Source of the DNA: Rhodoluna sp.
Lineage (GTDB): Bacteria > Actinomycetota > Actinomycetes > Actinomycetales > Microbacteriaceae
Direction: 5' to 3'
DNA: 64,000 nt
Assembly (NCBI RefSeq): GCF_024639375.1
Contig: NZ_JAHEIM010000011.1
Span: 1 to 64,000 of the forward strand
Shown here: piece after piece, positions 1 through 8,697 of the stretch
Layout of the letters: each line of letters opens with the position of its first letter
How positions within the stretch are numbered: position 1 is the first letter of the stretch
Notes under the pieces: generated by a model
Databases searched by the model: none
What the model saw: only the letters and a program-made list of their open reading frames with translations
What the model was told of the DNA's origin: nothing
Translations under genes and position numbers: made by a program

Positions 1-1929
1 CTGCTTCTCAAAACCAAGATCAACCACAGGTGGGCGACCGCCAAGGTGACCGTGCACAACCTCAGACCAAACTGAGCCATCTAGCTCGTCTTTGGTGGTG
101 CCAAGAAGGTAGATGTTGTGACCTTCGTCTTGCCAGCCAGAAGGGATTCTTCTTGCAACATCGTCAATCACACCAAGCACACCAACCACTGGGGTTGGGT
201 GAATGGCAACATCGCCAGTTTGGTTATAGAACGAAACGTTGCCACCAGTAACCGGAATGCCAAGTTCCAAACAGCCATCGGCAAGACCTGCAGTTGCCTG
301 CTTGAACTGCCACATCACTTCTGGGTTTTCTGGTGAACCAAAGTTCAAACAGTTGGTGACCGCAACCGGGTTAGCACCGCTAACCGCAACGTTGCGATAA
401 GCCTCGGCAAGTGCAAGACGTGCGCCCTGGTATGGGTCTAGGTAGCAGTAGCGACCATTCGCATCGGTAGCCAACGCAATGCCAAGACCAGATTCTTCAC
501 TCACGCGAATCATGCCCGAGTCATCTGGCTGTGCCAGTGCGGTGTTGCCACCAACATAACGGTCGTACTGATCGGTGATGTAGCTCTTGCTTGCCTGGTT
601 TGGCGAAGAAACAATTTGCACCAACTGCGCAGCAAGTTCTGATGCGTTGTCGTTGGCACGCCATAATCCGCGGGAATGAACGCTGTCGTTGTTTAGTGCA
701 TCTTGGTATGAAGGGAACGCAACTGGGCGCTCGTATACCGGGCCATCGTGAGCAACTGTGCGAGGCGGCACGTTCACGATTTCTTCGTGACCCCAGTTGA
801 TGTAGAGACGATCCTCGGCAATAACTTCACCGATAACCGAGAACTCAACTTCCCACTTGTTAACAATTGCTTCAAACTTTTTGAAGTCTTTCTTTGGCAC
901 GATGCCCATCATGCGCTCTTGAGATTCACTCATCAGAATTTCTTCTGGGGTTAGTGACTCGTCGCGCTTTAGAACATCTTGCAACTGCACGCGCATACCA
1001 GCGCCACCGTTTGAGGCAAGCTCTGATGTTGCACAGCTAATACCTGCACCACCAAGGTCTTGAATGCCGGCAACAACCTGAGCCGCATAAAGCTCAAGAC
1101 AGCACTCAATCAAAACCTTCTCGGCAAATGGGTCACCAACCTGAACGGCTGGGCGCTTTGCAGGGCCGGTGCTGTCAAAAGTTTCAGAGGCAAGCACGCT
1201 CACGCCGCCAATGCCATCGGCACCAGTGCGCGCACCAAACAGAATCACTAGGTCGCCCGGGTTTGATGCCTTAGCCAGCTTTAGGTCTTCGTGACGAAGT
1301 GCACCAACGCTTAGCGCGTTAACCAGTGGGTTGCCCTGGTAGACCTTGTCGAACACTGTCTCGCCGCCGATGTTTGGCAGGCCTAGGCAATTGCCATAAA
1401 AGCTGATGCCATCAACCACACCATGCACCACGCGTGCGGTGTCTGGGTTTGAAGGTTCACCAAAACGAAGCTGATCCATCACTGCAATTGGGCGTGCACC
1501 CATGGTGAGAATGTCGCGAACGATGCCGCCAACACCGGTTGCTGCACCCTGGAATGGCTCAATGTATGAAGGGTGGTTGTGTGACTCAACCTTGAATGTC
1601 ACAGCCCAGCCTTCACCAATGTCAACCACACCGGCGTTCTCGCCCATGCCAACCATTAGGTTCTTGTTCATCTCAGGTGTTACCTTTTCGCCAAACTGAC
1701 GAAGGTAAATCTTTGAAGACTTGTATGAGCAGTGCTCAGACCACATCACCGAATACATTGCAAGCTCGCTTGATGATGGGCGGCGACCAAGAATGTCGCG
1801 GATGCTTTGGTACTCATCATCTTTTAGACCAAGTGCTGCATACGGCTGCACTTTATCTGGGGTGGCAAATGCATTGGCAGTTGTGTCAACGCCAGACGGC
1901 TCTAGTTGCTTCTTTTTGAAAAGTGCCAT
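1..1929 (-). CDS. purL: Phosphoribosylformylglycinamidine synthase subunit PurL (3' end outside window)
   Basis: Partial gene: the first 643 codons are present and the 3' end lies beyond base 1; small-type PurL proteins usually have about 740-770 residues. PurL is the ATP-dependent synthetase subunit that converts FGAR plus PurQ-supplied ammonia to FGAM in purine synthesis. The reading frame from ATG at 1929 is open to the window edge. It shows [11 protein letters not shown] at residues 63-73 (the conserved EHC-Y-K catalytic patch) and SHNHPS near 116-121. The start codon overlaps the purQ stop by one base (TAATG), so the genes are translationally coupled. Order on the minus strand is purS-purQ-purL, the usual arrangement for the three-subunit enzyme. 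Confidence 0.97.
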   Translation of the reverse strand, partial: MALFKKKQLEPSGVDTTANAFATPDKVQPYAALGLKDDEYQSIRDILGRRPSSSELAMYSVMWSEHCSYKSSKIYLRQFGEKVTPEMNKNLMVGMGENAGVVDIGEGWAVTFKVESHNHPSYIEPFQGAATGVGGIVRDILTMGARPIAVMDQLRFGEPSNPDTARVVHGVVDGISFYGNCLGLPNIGGETVFDKVYQGNPLVNALSVGALRHEDLKLAKASNPGDLVILFGARTGADGIGGVSVLASETFDSTGPAKRPAVQVGDPFAEKVLIECCLELYAAQVVAGIQDLGGAGISCATSELASNGGAGMRVQLQDVLKRDESLTPEEILMSESQERMMGIVPKKDFKKFEAIVNKWEVEFSVIGEVIAEDRLYINWGHEEIVNVPPRTVAHDGPVYERPVAFPSYQDALNNDSVHSRGLWRANDNASELAAQLVQIVSSPNQASKSYITDQYDRYVGGNTALAQPDDSGMIRVSEESGLGIALATDANGRYCYLDPYQGARLALAEAYRNVAVSGANPVAVTNCLNFGSPENPEVMWQFKQATAGLADGCLELGIPVTGGNVSFYNQTGDVAIHPTPVVGVLGVIDDVARRIPSGWQDEGHNIYLLGTTKDELDGSVWSEVVHGHLGGRPPVVDLGFEKQ

Positions 1930-2624
1930 TATGCGTTCACCGCTGCCTTCAATACTGATGTGAAAAATTTGAGACCGTCAACACCACTGCGCATTGCCAC
2001 GGATGTGTCTGGGCCAAAGCCCGGCTCAACCGCGTGCTCTGGGTGAGGCATTAGACCAACCACGTTGCCGCGCTCGTTGCGCAAGCCGGCGATGTCGTGC
2101 ACTGAACCGTTTGGGTTTACCTCTTTATAGCGGAACGCAATTAGGCCTTCGCCTTCAAGACGCTTCAAAGTTTCTTCGGTGGCAATGTAGCCGCCCTCAC
2201 CGTTCTTTAGCGGAATGGTGATTTCTTCGTTTAGAGCAAAGTCGTTGGTCCACGCGGTGGTGTTTGACTCGACGATTAGTTTTTGATCGCGGCAAATGAA
2301 GTGCTGGTTCTCGTTGCGAATTAGACCGCCAGGCAGCAAGTGGCTTTCAACTAGAACTTGAAAACCGTTGCAAATGCCAAGCACTGGCAAACCGCCGTTG
2401 GCTGCTTTGATGATGCTTTCCATTACTGGTGCCTGTGCGGCAATTGCGCCACAACGAAGGTAGTCGCCGTATGAAAAGCCACCAGGAAGAACTACTGCGT
2501 CAACCTTGTGAAGGTTGGTGTCTGCGTGCCAAAGTTGCACGGCTTCGCCGCCGGCTAGGCGCACTGCGCGGGCCGCGTCGCGGTCATCAAGGGTGCCAGG
2601 AAAGGTGACAACACCAATCTTCAT
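1929..2624 (-). CDS. purQ: Phosphoribosylformylglycinamidine synthase subunit PurQ (glutaminase)
   Basis: A 231-residue class I glutamine amidotransferase that releases ammonia from glutamine for PurL. The nucleophile elbow LGICNGFQ places the catalytic Cys at residue 85, and MPHPEHA near residue 192 gives the His194/Glu196 pair. The N-terminal [13 protein letters not shown] is typical of the stand-alone PurQ family. The gene sits 11 bp after purS and overlaps purL by one base. Length and motifs fit the family, and nothing is missing. Confidence 0.97.
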   Translation of the reverse strand: MKIGVVTFPGTLDDRDAARAVRLAGGEAVQLWHADTNLHKVDAVVLPGGFSYGDYLRCGAIAAQAPVMESIIKAANGGLPVLGICNGFQVLVESHLLPGGLIRNENQHFICRDQKLIVESNTTAWTNDFALNEEITIPLKNGEGGYIATEETLKRLEGEGLIAFRYKEVNPNGSVHDIAGLRNERGNVVGLMPHPEHAVEPGFGPDTSVAMRSGVDGLKFFTSVLKAAVNA

Positions 2625-2635
2625 TGCGGTACCCC

Positions 2636-2884
2636 TTAGTTCTCTGAAGAGATGTTTACAACGTCTTCGATGACGCCGTTTGAAAGAAAGCCTTCGCCAA
2701 TTTCGCGCGCTTCAGCCAAGTCTTTATCGGTGATTGGGCGGTCGAAGTGAAGTTCAATGCGCTTGCCAATGCGAACCGCGGTGATGTCTTTGTGCCCCTT
2801 GCGGTGGAGTGCGTTGTTTACTGACTTGCCGGCAGGGTCTAGAAGTACCTCTTTTGGCATAACTTCAACGATGATTTTTGGCAT
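2636..2884 (-). CDS. purS: Phosphoribosylformylglycinamidine synthase subunit PurS
   Basis: An 82-residue protein with the PurS pattern: the N-terminal strand [19 protein letters not shown], then GKRIELHF and a C-terminal NGVIEDV segment. PurS is the small dimeric scaffold that joins PurQ to PurL. It is the first gene of purS-purQ-purL and starts at ATG 2884. About 83 bp separate it from the divergent toxin-antitoxin operon. In many actinobacteria purC lies just upstream, whereas here purC is 8.4 kb away. Confidence 0.95.
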   Translation of the reverse strand: MPKIIVEVMPKEVLLDPAGKSVNNALHRKGHKDITAVRIGKRIELHFDRPITDKDLAEAREIGEGFLSNGVIEDVVNISSEN

Positions 2885-2966
2885 TTTTGCTCCAATTGAA
2901 GGGGGAATTGCCTTTATTTTAGCGGGTGTCGGGGGTTCTCAGCTGACTCTGGACTTTTTGGTCGGG

Positions 2967-2989
2967 TATGTACATGATTATGTACATGA
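2967..2989 (+). promoter_or_regulatory. Tandem palindromic repeat, candidate autoregulatory operator of the toxin-antitoxin operon
   Basis: TATGTACATGA occurs twice (2967-2977 and 2979-2989), 12 bp apart. Each copy contains the perfect palindrome ATGTACAT, so the two palindromes lie about one helical turn apart on the same DNA face. They overlap three possible in-frame ATG codons of the antitoxin. Phd/YefM antitoxins normally repress their own promoter by binding short palindromes. That this is the operator is inferred. Confidence 0.55.
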
Positions 2990-3285
2990 AGTATTACTCA
3001 ATGGCCGAGGCCAGGGCGAATTTTGCCAAATTGATTGATTCAGCTGAAGAAACTCACGAGCGCATAGTTATCACCAGAAATGGCGAACCCGCAGCCATCA
3101 TTCTTGGAATCGATGATTATGAAGACATGCATGATGAACTCGAACTCTATACAAATCCAATTCTCATAAAGCAGATTGAAGACGACATTGCTTATAACGA
3201 GGCTCACCCTGAGGAGTCTGTGACTGGCGAAGAAATGCGAAAGATCCTTGACGAGCGATGGGCTCGTGAGGGCAAAAGTGAGTAG
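2986..3285 (+). CDS. Phd/YefM-family antitoxin
   Basis: Antitoxin of a type II toxin-antitoxin pair; it should bind and neutralise the downstream RelE-like toxin and repress the operon. The N-terminal MAEARANFAKLIDSAEE and ITRNGEPAAIILGIDDYE are the hallmark Phd/YefM dimerisation and DNA-binding fold. The charged C-terminal part (from about residue 50) would be the toxin-binding tail. In-frame ATGs also occur at 2968, 2974 and 2980, but these lie inside the palindromic repeat, so I prefer ATG 2986 (99 residues, beginning MKYYSMAEAR). The stop codon overlaps the toxin start. The pair stands alone between purS and unrelated secreted-protein genes, which suggests acquisition by transfer. Confidence 0.88.
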   Translation: MKYYSMAEARANFAKLIDSAEETHERIVITRNGEPAAIILGIDDYEDMHDELELYTNPILIKQIEDDIAYNEAHPEESVTGEEMRKILDERWAREGKSE

Positions 3286-3547
3286 GTACATACTCGTTTA
3301 CAAACCCGCAGCTAAAAGATCTTTAGCCAAGCTACCGCTGAAGGTCGTTGACGCTATCGTAAATTTTTGCGACGGACCTCTTTTAGACAACCCATATCGG
3401 GTTGGCAAACCGCTGCGTAATAAATACGCCGGAAGCTACTACGCAAAAAGAGGTTCCTACCGAATCATTTATTTGATAAATGACTACGAGGTAATCGTGA
3501 CGGTGGCGCGCATCGAACACCGCGCCGATATATATAAACCTGAGTAG
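3278..3547 (+). CDS. RelE/ParE-family toxin
   Basis: About 89 residues starting at GTG 3278, which overlaps the antitoxin stop by 8 bp (GTGAGTAG) and has a GAGGG-type ribosome site just upstream; TTG 3248 is a longer in-frame alternative. The C-terminal RGSYRIIYLI, then VTVARIEHRADIY, is the RelE/ParE signature, where the Arg of the YRIIY strand and the late HR are the usual active-site positions. RelE members cleave mRNA on the ribosome, while ParE members poison gyrase. The HRADIY ending favours the RelE side. Translational coupling to the antitoxin is as expected. Confidence 0.88.
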   Translation: MSRYILVYKPAAKRSLAKLPLKVVDAIVNFCDGPLLDNPYRVGKPLRNKYAGSYYAKRGSYRIIYLINDYEVIVTVARIEHRADIYKPE

Positions 3548-3586
3548 AAAAGCGAACAGGGCCCCGGCTGCCCCGGCTGTGCAGGT

Positions 3587-3622
3587 GATGATTGCTGACA
3601 CCGTGTCAGTCATCGATTTTTT
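3587..3622 (+). terminator. Rho-independent terminator of the toxin-antitoxin operon
   Basis: The stem GATGA/TCATC continues through a TTG bulge into CTGACA/TGTCAG with a CCG loop, and is followed by GATTTTTTCTTTT. It lies 40 bp past the toxin stop and before the secreted-protein gene. A tandem direct repeat CCCCGGCTG (3562-3570 and 3571-3579) lies between the stop codon and the hairpin. Confidence 0.75.
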
Positions 3623-3642
3623 CTTTTATCTAAATTCACTTT

Positions 3643-4170
3643 GTGCAAAAACTTTGGATACGCGTTTTGGTCGCCGTAGTCACATTCGGTGCGTTGTTGG
3701 GTGGCGGGGTTTCATCTGCGGCAGTTGCTGCAACGGTTGGCAAAACCACAACAGCTAAGGGCCCCACCGGTCAGGTGCTCACCGCCAACATTTCGCGTGG
3801 TGTGCTGGCAGCCGGCAAAACCACCACGGTCACCATCACGGGCAGGGGCTACAACACCAAGCTCGGAATTTATGTGACGTTTTGCGTGATTCCCGAAAAG
3901 GGCAAGCGCCCAGAGTTGTGTGGCCCGTTTGATATCACCGGAGCCAACAACCAATCGGTTTGGATTTCCTCAAACCCACCGATTTATGCAAAGTTGCTTG
4001 TCGTTCCATTTGGCAAGGGCGGCACATTCAAAGTAAAAATGCCAATCGATAAAACCATCGGCGACAACATCGACTGCACAGTTGAACGCTGCGCCATTCT
4101 TACTCGCGCCGATCACACCAACTCGGATAACCGAAAAGCCGACGTGATTATCCCCGTCACGTTTAAATAA
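3643..4170 (+). CDS. Secreted protein with neocarzinostatin-like fold
   Basis: A 175-residue exported protein starting at GTG 3643, with a classical signal peptide (VRVLVAVVTFGALLGGG, then an Ala-rich cleavage region near residue 30). The mature part has four cysteines. A Cys pair 12 apart lies around residues 80-93, and the pair DCTVERC (spacing 5) is followed by a strand ending in VIIPVTF. This matches the cysteine layout of apo-neocarzinostatin, whose second disulfide also spans 5 residues (DCTTAAC). The fold is an immunoglobulin-like beta sandwich; the family includes enediyne carriers, but most members have no known function. The next gene is a paralogue 8 bp away. No enediyne genes are nearby, so the function is unknown. 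Confidence 0.7.
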   Translation: MQKLWIRVLVAVVTFGALLGGGVSSAAVAATVGKTTTAKGPTGQVLTANISRGVLAAGKTTTVTITGRGYNTKLGIYVTFCVIPEKGKRPELCGPFDITGANNQSVWISSNPPIYAKLLVVPFGKGGTFKVKMPIDKTIGDNIDCTVERCAILTRADHTNSDNRKADVIIPVTFK

Positions 4171-4178
4171 GGAGAAAA

Positions 4179-4886
4179 ATGAACAACACTCGTATTCGTG
4201 CAATTGCACTTGGTGCAGCAGCACTAACTGCTTTGAGCGCAATGGTTGCCGTTGCACCGGCTCAGGCAGCCGACTTTAGCGTGACCGCCGACAAGTCTGT
4301 TGGCCTAAATGCAGCTGGCGACACCGTAAACGTAACCTTGAACAACTTGCCTGCAGACACCGGCGTTTATGTGCGCCTTTGTGCGGGCAGTGCCGCGGAT
4401 GCGTTGAAGGCCCGCCCAACTAGCTGCTTTGGTCAGGGTGCCTGGGCTTCAAATGCCGCAACCTCAATTGCTCAGCACGCTAGCGATGCATCAAAGCCAA
4501 TTGCACTTGCAGTTCAGGCAAGTTTTGTTTCGGGCACCACCGCAGTTAACTGCTTGACTCAGGCTTGCAGCATTCACATTCGCCGTGATCACCTAAACCC
4601 AACTGACTTTTCGCTTGACCGTGTAGTGCCAGTAACCTTTGCTGACCTAACTACTCAGAGTGCAACTGCTGCAGTTGTTGCAAAGAAGTTGGCTGTGACC
4701 CTAAACAATGTTGACGGCGAGAAAGTTGTCATCAGCGTGAGCAACAAAAAGTACACCCGCGTTGTGAAGGGTGCCGTTTATGTCGCTAAGTTGCCATTGC
4801 CAGCAAACAAGAAGTTGAAGGCCGCAACCGTAGTTGTGGTTGCCGATGGAATCGAGATCTACCGCGAGCTAGTTAGGTTGCGCTAA
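4179..4886 (+). CDS. Secreted protein with neocarzinostatin-like fold and extra C-terminal beta domain
   Basis: A 235-residue paralogue of the preceding gene, with RBS AGGAG before ATG 4179. The signal peptide ends at about residue 31 (VAPAQA). The neocarzinostatin-like part carries LCAG...SCFG and then NCLTQAC (spacing 5) and IRRDH...VVPVTF, parallel to the first protein. It extends about 75 residues beyond that domain, with alternating strands (LAVTLNNV, KVVISVSN, VYVAKLPL, TVVVVADG) that suggest a second small beta domain. It is probably cotranscribed with its neighbour. The stop overlaps the convergent TetR gene by 14 bp. Its role is unknown; cell-surface or ligand binding is a guess from the fold. 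Confidence 0.68.
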   Translation: MNNTRIRAIALGAAALTALSAMVAVAPAQAADFSVTADKSVGLNAAGDTVNVTLNNLPADTGVYVRLCAGSAADALKARPTSCFGQGAWASNAATSIAQHASDASKPIALAVQASFVSGTTAVNCLTQACSIHIRRDHLNPTDFSLDRVVPVTFADLTTQSATAAVVAKKLAVTLNNVDGEKVVISVSNKKYTRVVKGAVYVAKLPLPANKKLKAATVVVVADGIEIYRELVRLR

Positions 4887-5448
4887 TACTTGCGGTAATA
4901 CCCGCAATCGCAAATTGTTCGAGGGCGGCGGCTTCTCTGCTGAAGTCGCTGCCTTCATCAATTCGTTTGGCCGAGGCTGCCACTGATGCGTAAATTAAGT
5001 GTGCAGTTGCAGTTGTGTCTTGCACGCCCAACTGACCGATTGGGCTGAGCAGCGCCATCATGAAGTGACCGTGCATCGCATTCAACATGCCACGTTTTTC
5101 GGCAGGCAATGAATCAATCGAAATTTGTCGAATAATTCTGTGCTCGGCACTTGCCAGGTGAGCCAGCGAATAATGAATCCAAATGCGAATGCGCTCAAGC
5201 GGGTCTTCAAGTTTTGCAATGTGCATTTCAATGGCGTTGCTCAAGTCGGCCATCTCATTGATCACAAGTTCGGCGAGCACATCTTCTTTAGAAGCAAAGT
5301 ATTGATAAATCGCTGGGCGGCTAAGGCCGGTTGCCTTGGCAAGGCCGGCCATCGAAACCGCATCGACTCCTGATGTAGCAATTAGCGACTGCGCTGCAGC
5401 AAGAATATCTTCTTGGCGCTTGTCTCTAACAATTTTGGCTGGAGTCAT
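4873..5448 (-). CDS. TetR/AcrR-family transcriptional regulator
   Basis: A 191-residue regulator. The N-terminal helix-turn-helix is plain: RQEDILAAAQSLIATSG, then MAGLAKATGLSRPAIYQYF at about residues 33-51. The C-terminal ligand-binding half is not informative. It follows the multicopper oxidase gene by 41 bp on the same strand, so it may end the cstR-cdr-oxidase transcript and respond to copper or oxidative stress, but nothing in the sequence names its ligand. Its last 14 bp overlap the convergent secreted-protein gene. Confidence 0.85.
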   Translation of the reverse strand: MTPAKIVRDKRQEDILAAAQSLIATSGVDAVSMAGLAKATGLSRPAIYQYFASKEDVLAELVINEMADLSNAIEMHIAKLEDPLERIRIWIHYSLAHLASAEHRIIRQISIDSLPAEKRGMLNAMHGHFMMALLSPIGQLGVQDTTATAHLIYASVAASAKRIDEGSDFSREAAALEQFAIAGITASISAT

Positions 5449-5489
5449 GGAAGTTTAATTTTATCGTCGATTTTGGGCCGGTCGATGGG

Positions 5490-6956
5490 CTACTTGGCTC
5501 GAATAATGCCCATCATGCCGGCGTCTTCGTGATCAAGAATGTGGCAGTGATAAACGGCGTTAGCCGAATGGTTTTCAAATGCAATGCGCACCACCGATGT
5601 GCTGAGCGGCGGAACAATCACAACGTCTTGCCACTGGGCATCGGCAATAGCATCGCCGCCAACGCTCAACAGCTGCATCGGCCACACGTGCAGGTGAAAC
5701 GGGTGGCTCATGTTGCTGGTGTTGGTGATGGTCCACTCTTCAATGGTGTTCATAGCCACCGTGGTGTTTACCTTGGTCATGTCGAATGCCTCGCCATTAA
5801 TGGTGAAGCCGGTCATGGCGTGGTTCGTTGAGCCCATGCCATTCATGCCACCCATCATCGAGCCCATTGCTGGCATTTCAAGGCTGAAGTTGCGCTTGGC
5901 AATTACTGCTTTACCTCGGATGTCGCGAGGCTTAGTGCCTACCGGCAAGGCGGCCAAGTCGCTGGCGGCCGGCCCGGCATCCGAGGCTGAATCGCTTGGG
6001 GTGAATTTTGCAATCACTTGATTGGTGATTGGTGTGGTTGACATCATTGCGTCTGGATGCGCGATTGAGTCAAACATCAGCTGCACTTCTTGCGAGCTCA
6101 TGGTGGCAACAATGTCGGCGCGGTTGCCCGGTGCAAGCACAAGGCTTTGGAAGTCTTTGGCGTTTTGGTAGCGACCTGAATCCATGCCCAGCAATTGCAG
6201 AGTTGCGCCGCTAACGTGCAGATTTACAAATCTTGAAGTGCAGGCGTTCACAATGCGCCAGCGCTCGCGGCCATTCGTAAGGGAATTAAAAGTTGGAATG
6301 TTGTGGCCATTGACCAGAACCAACGAACCTTCGCGGCCCATCATTTTTGACATCATGTCTGGCGTCGCAATTTGGCCTGCGTTGTCGAATGCGATGTCAG
6401 AAATGACCAGCACTCGTTCAAAGGTGTTTTCAATTAATTCTTTGTCGTCGATCACAATTGCGCCATAGAGACCGGCGAATACTTGGTCGGCAGCAAAGCC
6501 GTGGTGGTGAGGGTGGTACCAAAAAGTACCACTCGGATGATCGGCAGCAATTTGGTATTTGTAGGTGAAGCTCTCGCCGTCTTTTATTTCGAGCATCACA
6601 TTGTCGCTGTTGCCCTCGGGTGAAACGTGAAAACCGTGCGTGTGCAAGTTGGTAGTTTCACCAAGTTGGTTTTTGAAATTCACGGTAATTTCATCGCCGG
6701 GTTGCACATGCCAGGTTGGGCCAGGCAAGGTGCCGTTATAAGTTTTGGCATGAACCGTTTGACCAGCAAGTTCAACGTCAGTTTTTTGTGCGACTAAATC
6801 AACTACTAATTTGCCATTCTTGCTGCGCAAAATGTTGGGTTCAAGTGGTGCAACGGTAACCTGTGCGACTGGGGATAACAAACCGCAAGCGGCCAATGCA
6901 ACCGTGCCTGCAGCAGCGCCTGCGCCAAAGAGAACTGTTCTGCGTGAAATAGTCAT
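5490..6956 (-). CDS. Multicopper oxidase, CueO-like, Tat-exported lipoprotein
   Basis: A 488-residue extracytoplasmic oxidase. The N-terminus has a Tat motif (SRRTVLFGAG) followed by a lipobox-like LAACG ending near residue 24, so it is probably exported folded with copper and lipid-anchored. All four copper-ligand boxes are visible: HTHGFH and WYHPHHHG in the first cupredoxin domain, and HPFHLHVWP and YHCHILDHEDAGMMG at the C-terminus. A Met-rich loop (MPAMGSMMGGMNGMGS) resembles the cuprous-oxidase segment of CueO, so Cu(I) detoxification is the likeliest role; laccase-like activity is possible. It follows the CoA-disulfide reductase gene by 51 bp and is probably cotranscribed with it. Confidence 0.92.
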   Translation of the reverse strand: MTISRRTVLFGAGAAAGTVALAACGLLSPVAQVTVAPLEPNILRSKNGKLVVDLVAQKTDVELAGQTVHAKTYNGTLPGPTWHVQPGDEITVNFKNQLGETTNLHTHGFHVSPEGNSDNVMLEIKDGESFTYKYQIAADHPSGTFWYHPHHHGFAADQVFAGLYGAIVIDDKELIENTFERVLVISDIAFDNAGQIATPDMMSKMMGREGSLVLVNGHNIPTFNSLTNGRERWRIVNACTSRFVNLHVSGATLQLLGMDSGRYQNAKDFQSLVLAPGNRADIVATMSSQEVQLMFDSIAHPDAMMSTTPITNQVIAKFTPSDSASDAGPAASDLAALPVGTKPRDIRGKAVIAKRNFSLEMPAMGSMMGGMNGMGSTNHAMTGFTINGEAFDMTKVNTTVAMNTIEEWTITNTSNMSHPFHLHVWPMQLLSVGGDAIADAQWQDVVIVPPLSTSVVRIAFENHSANAVYHCHILDHEDAGMMGIIRAK

Positions 6957-7007
6957 GCTCGCATCTTAACTTTCTAGGCTGGGCGTTGACTGGGCTCCGA
7001 CTAAAAC

Positions 7008-8642
7008 TTACTTTGCGAGTGCCGCTTCGCCGGCGGCCCAAGTTAGGTATCCGCCGCTCAGGTTCTTAACGTTTGCGCCGTGAGCTTTCAAAATCTGAGT
7101 GGCGATGTGACCACGCTGACCCACCTGGCAATACACCACAACATCTTCCATTTGCACTTCTGCAAGGCGGTCACGCAGTTCATCCACAGGAATATTGATT
7201 GTGCCTGGGATGTTGGCGAAGCCGTGCTCGCCACCCGAACGAACGTCGATAACCTGAGCGCCATTTGCGCGAGCGGCCTCGAGTTCGTGCCACTGCAATG
7301 TTGGTGTTGTGCCATTGAAGACATTGTTGCCAACGTAGCCGGCGATGTTGATTGCGTCTTTGGCCGAGCCGAATTGCGGTGCATAAGCAAGCTCGAGATC
7401 CATTAGGTCGTCGATGGTTAAGCCGCCCATCATTGCGGTGGCAATGACATCGAGGCGCTTGTCAACGCCGTCTTCACCATAGGCCTGGGCGCCAAGTAGT
7501 TTGCCGGTTGCTGGGTCGAAGAGCACCTTCATGCTTAGGCGCTTTGAGCCAGGGTAGTAGCCGGCGTGATTGTTTGGGTGAATGTGAATCACCTGGTGCT
7601 TGATGCCAGCCTTGGTTGCAGCGCGCTCACTCAAGCCTGTGATGCCAGTTGCTAGGCCGAAGGCGCCGATGATTACCGTGCCCACAGCGTTGCGCGCCTT
7701 GGTGTTGCGGCCTGCAATTACATCGGCAACCAAGCGGCCATGACGGTTTGCCAAGTTTGCCAACGGAATCAAAGTTTGGTTGCCAGTAAGTTCGCCATGT
7801 TTTTCAACGGCATCGCCAGCGGCAAAAATATCTGGGTCACTGGTGCCTTGTTGGTCATCGACCCACAGGCCGCCGGTCTCACCAATCTTGAGGCCTGCGT
7901 CACGTGCAAGTGTGTTGTCTGGGTCAACACCAGCAGCAGTGAATACCAACCCGGCATCAATCTTGCGGCCATCGGCTAACACAACATGGGTATCGGTAAT
8001 TTGTTTTGGTTGTGCATTGAGTTCGATTACTACGCCGTGCTTTTGCAAGCGTGCGTGCAACGGTTGAATCATCTCTGGGTCAAATTGCCCCAGGATGCTG
8101 TTGCTGCGTTGAATGATGGTCACTGGAATATCTAGGTGACGAATATTTTCTGCAAGTTCGATGCCGATGAAACCTGCACCAATGATTGCAACCGATTTAT
8201 TTTCAAGATTTTGCAATGCCGCTTTCACGGCGTCTGCATCGGTGACATTGCGCAGCCACATTGCTCGCTCGATGCCAGGCACGTCAAGTTTGCGTGGTCT
8301 TGCACCGGTAGAAATGATCAGTTTGTCGTAGTTATCGGTGTGTGTTGTGCCGGTCTGCAAGTTTTTAACCTCAATAGTTTTTTCGGCGCGGTTGATTTTG
8401 GTAACCATCAACTGCACGTGTGCTTTGATGCGAAAGCGACTGAAGAGTGCAGCCGGAGTTTGCAGCAGCAGGTTGTCTCGACGCGAGATTACATCGCTCA
8501 CAAAATAAGGCAGGCCACAGTTGGCATAGCTAACGTGCTCGCTCATTTCATATACGGTGATTTCGGCGTGCTCGTCTAGTCGACGCAAACGCGCTGCTGC
8601 AGACATACCGCCGGCAACGCCACCAATGATTACAACCTTCAA
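7008..8642 (-). CDS. CoA-disulfide reductase / persulfide reductase with C-terminal rhodanese domain
   Basis: A 544-residue protein from TTG 8642, chosen because GGAG lies 6 bp upstream and the FAD motif VVIIGGVAGG follows at once; the frame extends upstream to 8765, but that part is not family-like. Domains: FAD/NAD(P)H reductase (1 to about 440) with the redox Cys42 in NCGLPYF, then a rhodanese domain with the catalytic loop YCQVGQRG at Cys505. Proteins of this architecture reduce CoA disulfide, CoA persulfide or polysulfide with NAD(P)H. It lies directly downstream of a CstR-like repressor gene whose known relatives sense persulfides, which supports a role in sulfane-sulfur disposal. Confidence 0.9.
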   Translation of the reverse strand: MKVVIIGGVAGGMSAAARLRRLDEHAEITVYEMSEHVSYANCGLPYFVSDVISRRDNLLLQTPAALFSRFRIKAHVQLMVTKINRAEKTIEVKNLQTGTTHTDNYDKLIISTGARPRKLDVPGIERAMWLRNVTDADAVKAALQNLENKSVAIIGAGFIGIELAENIRHLDIPVTIIQRSNSILGQFDPEMIQPLHARLQKHGVVIELNAQPKQITDTHVVLADGRKIDAGLVFTAAGVDPDNTLARDAGLKIGETGGLWVDDQQGTSDPDIFAAGDAVEKHGELTGNQTLIPLANLANRHGRLVADVIAGRNTKARNAVGTVIIGAFGLATGITGLSERAATKAGIKHQVIHIHPNNHAGYYPGSKRLSMKVLFDPATGKLLGAQAYGEDGVDKRLDVIATAMMGGLTIDDLMDLELAYAPQFGSAKDAINIAGYVGNNVFNGTTPTLQWHELEAARANGAQVIDVRSGGEHGFANIPGTINIPVDELRDRLAEVQMEDVVVYCQVGQRGHIATQILKAHGANVKNLSGGYLTWAAGEAALAK

Positions 8643-8697
8643 GGTCACTCCTTTATATGTAGCTACGAAAACTCTAGGTGTTTGCTTTAGGCCAAGA

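Noticed and set aside
3562-3579. Direct repeat CCCCGGCTG x2 after the toxin gene as an attachment site
   Set aside because: Only nine bases, adjacent copies, no integrase or tRNA end nearby.
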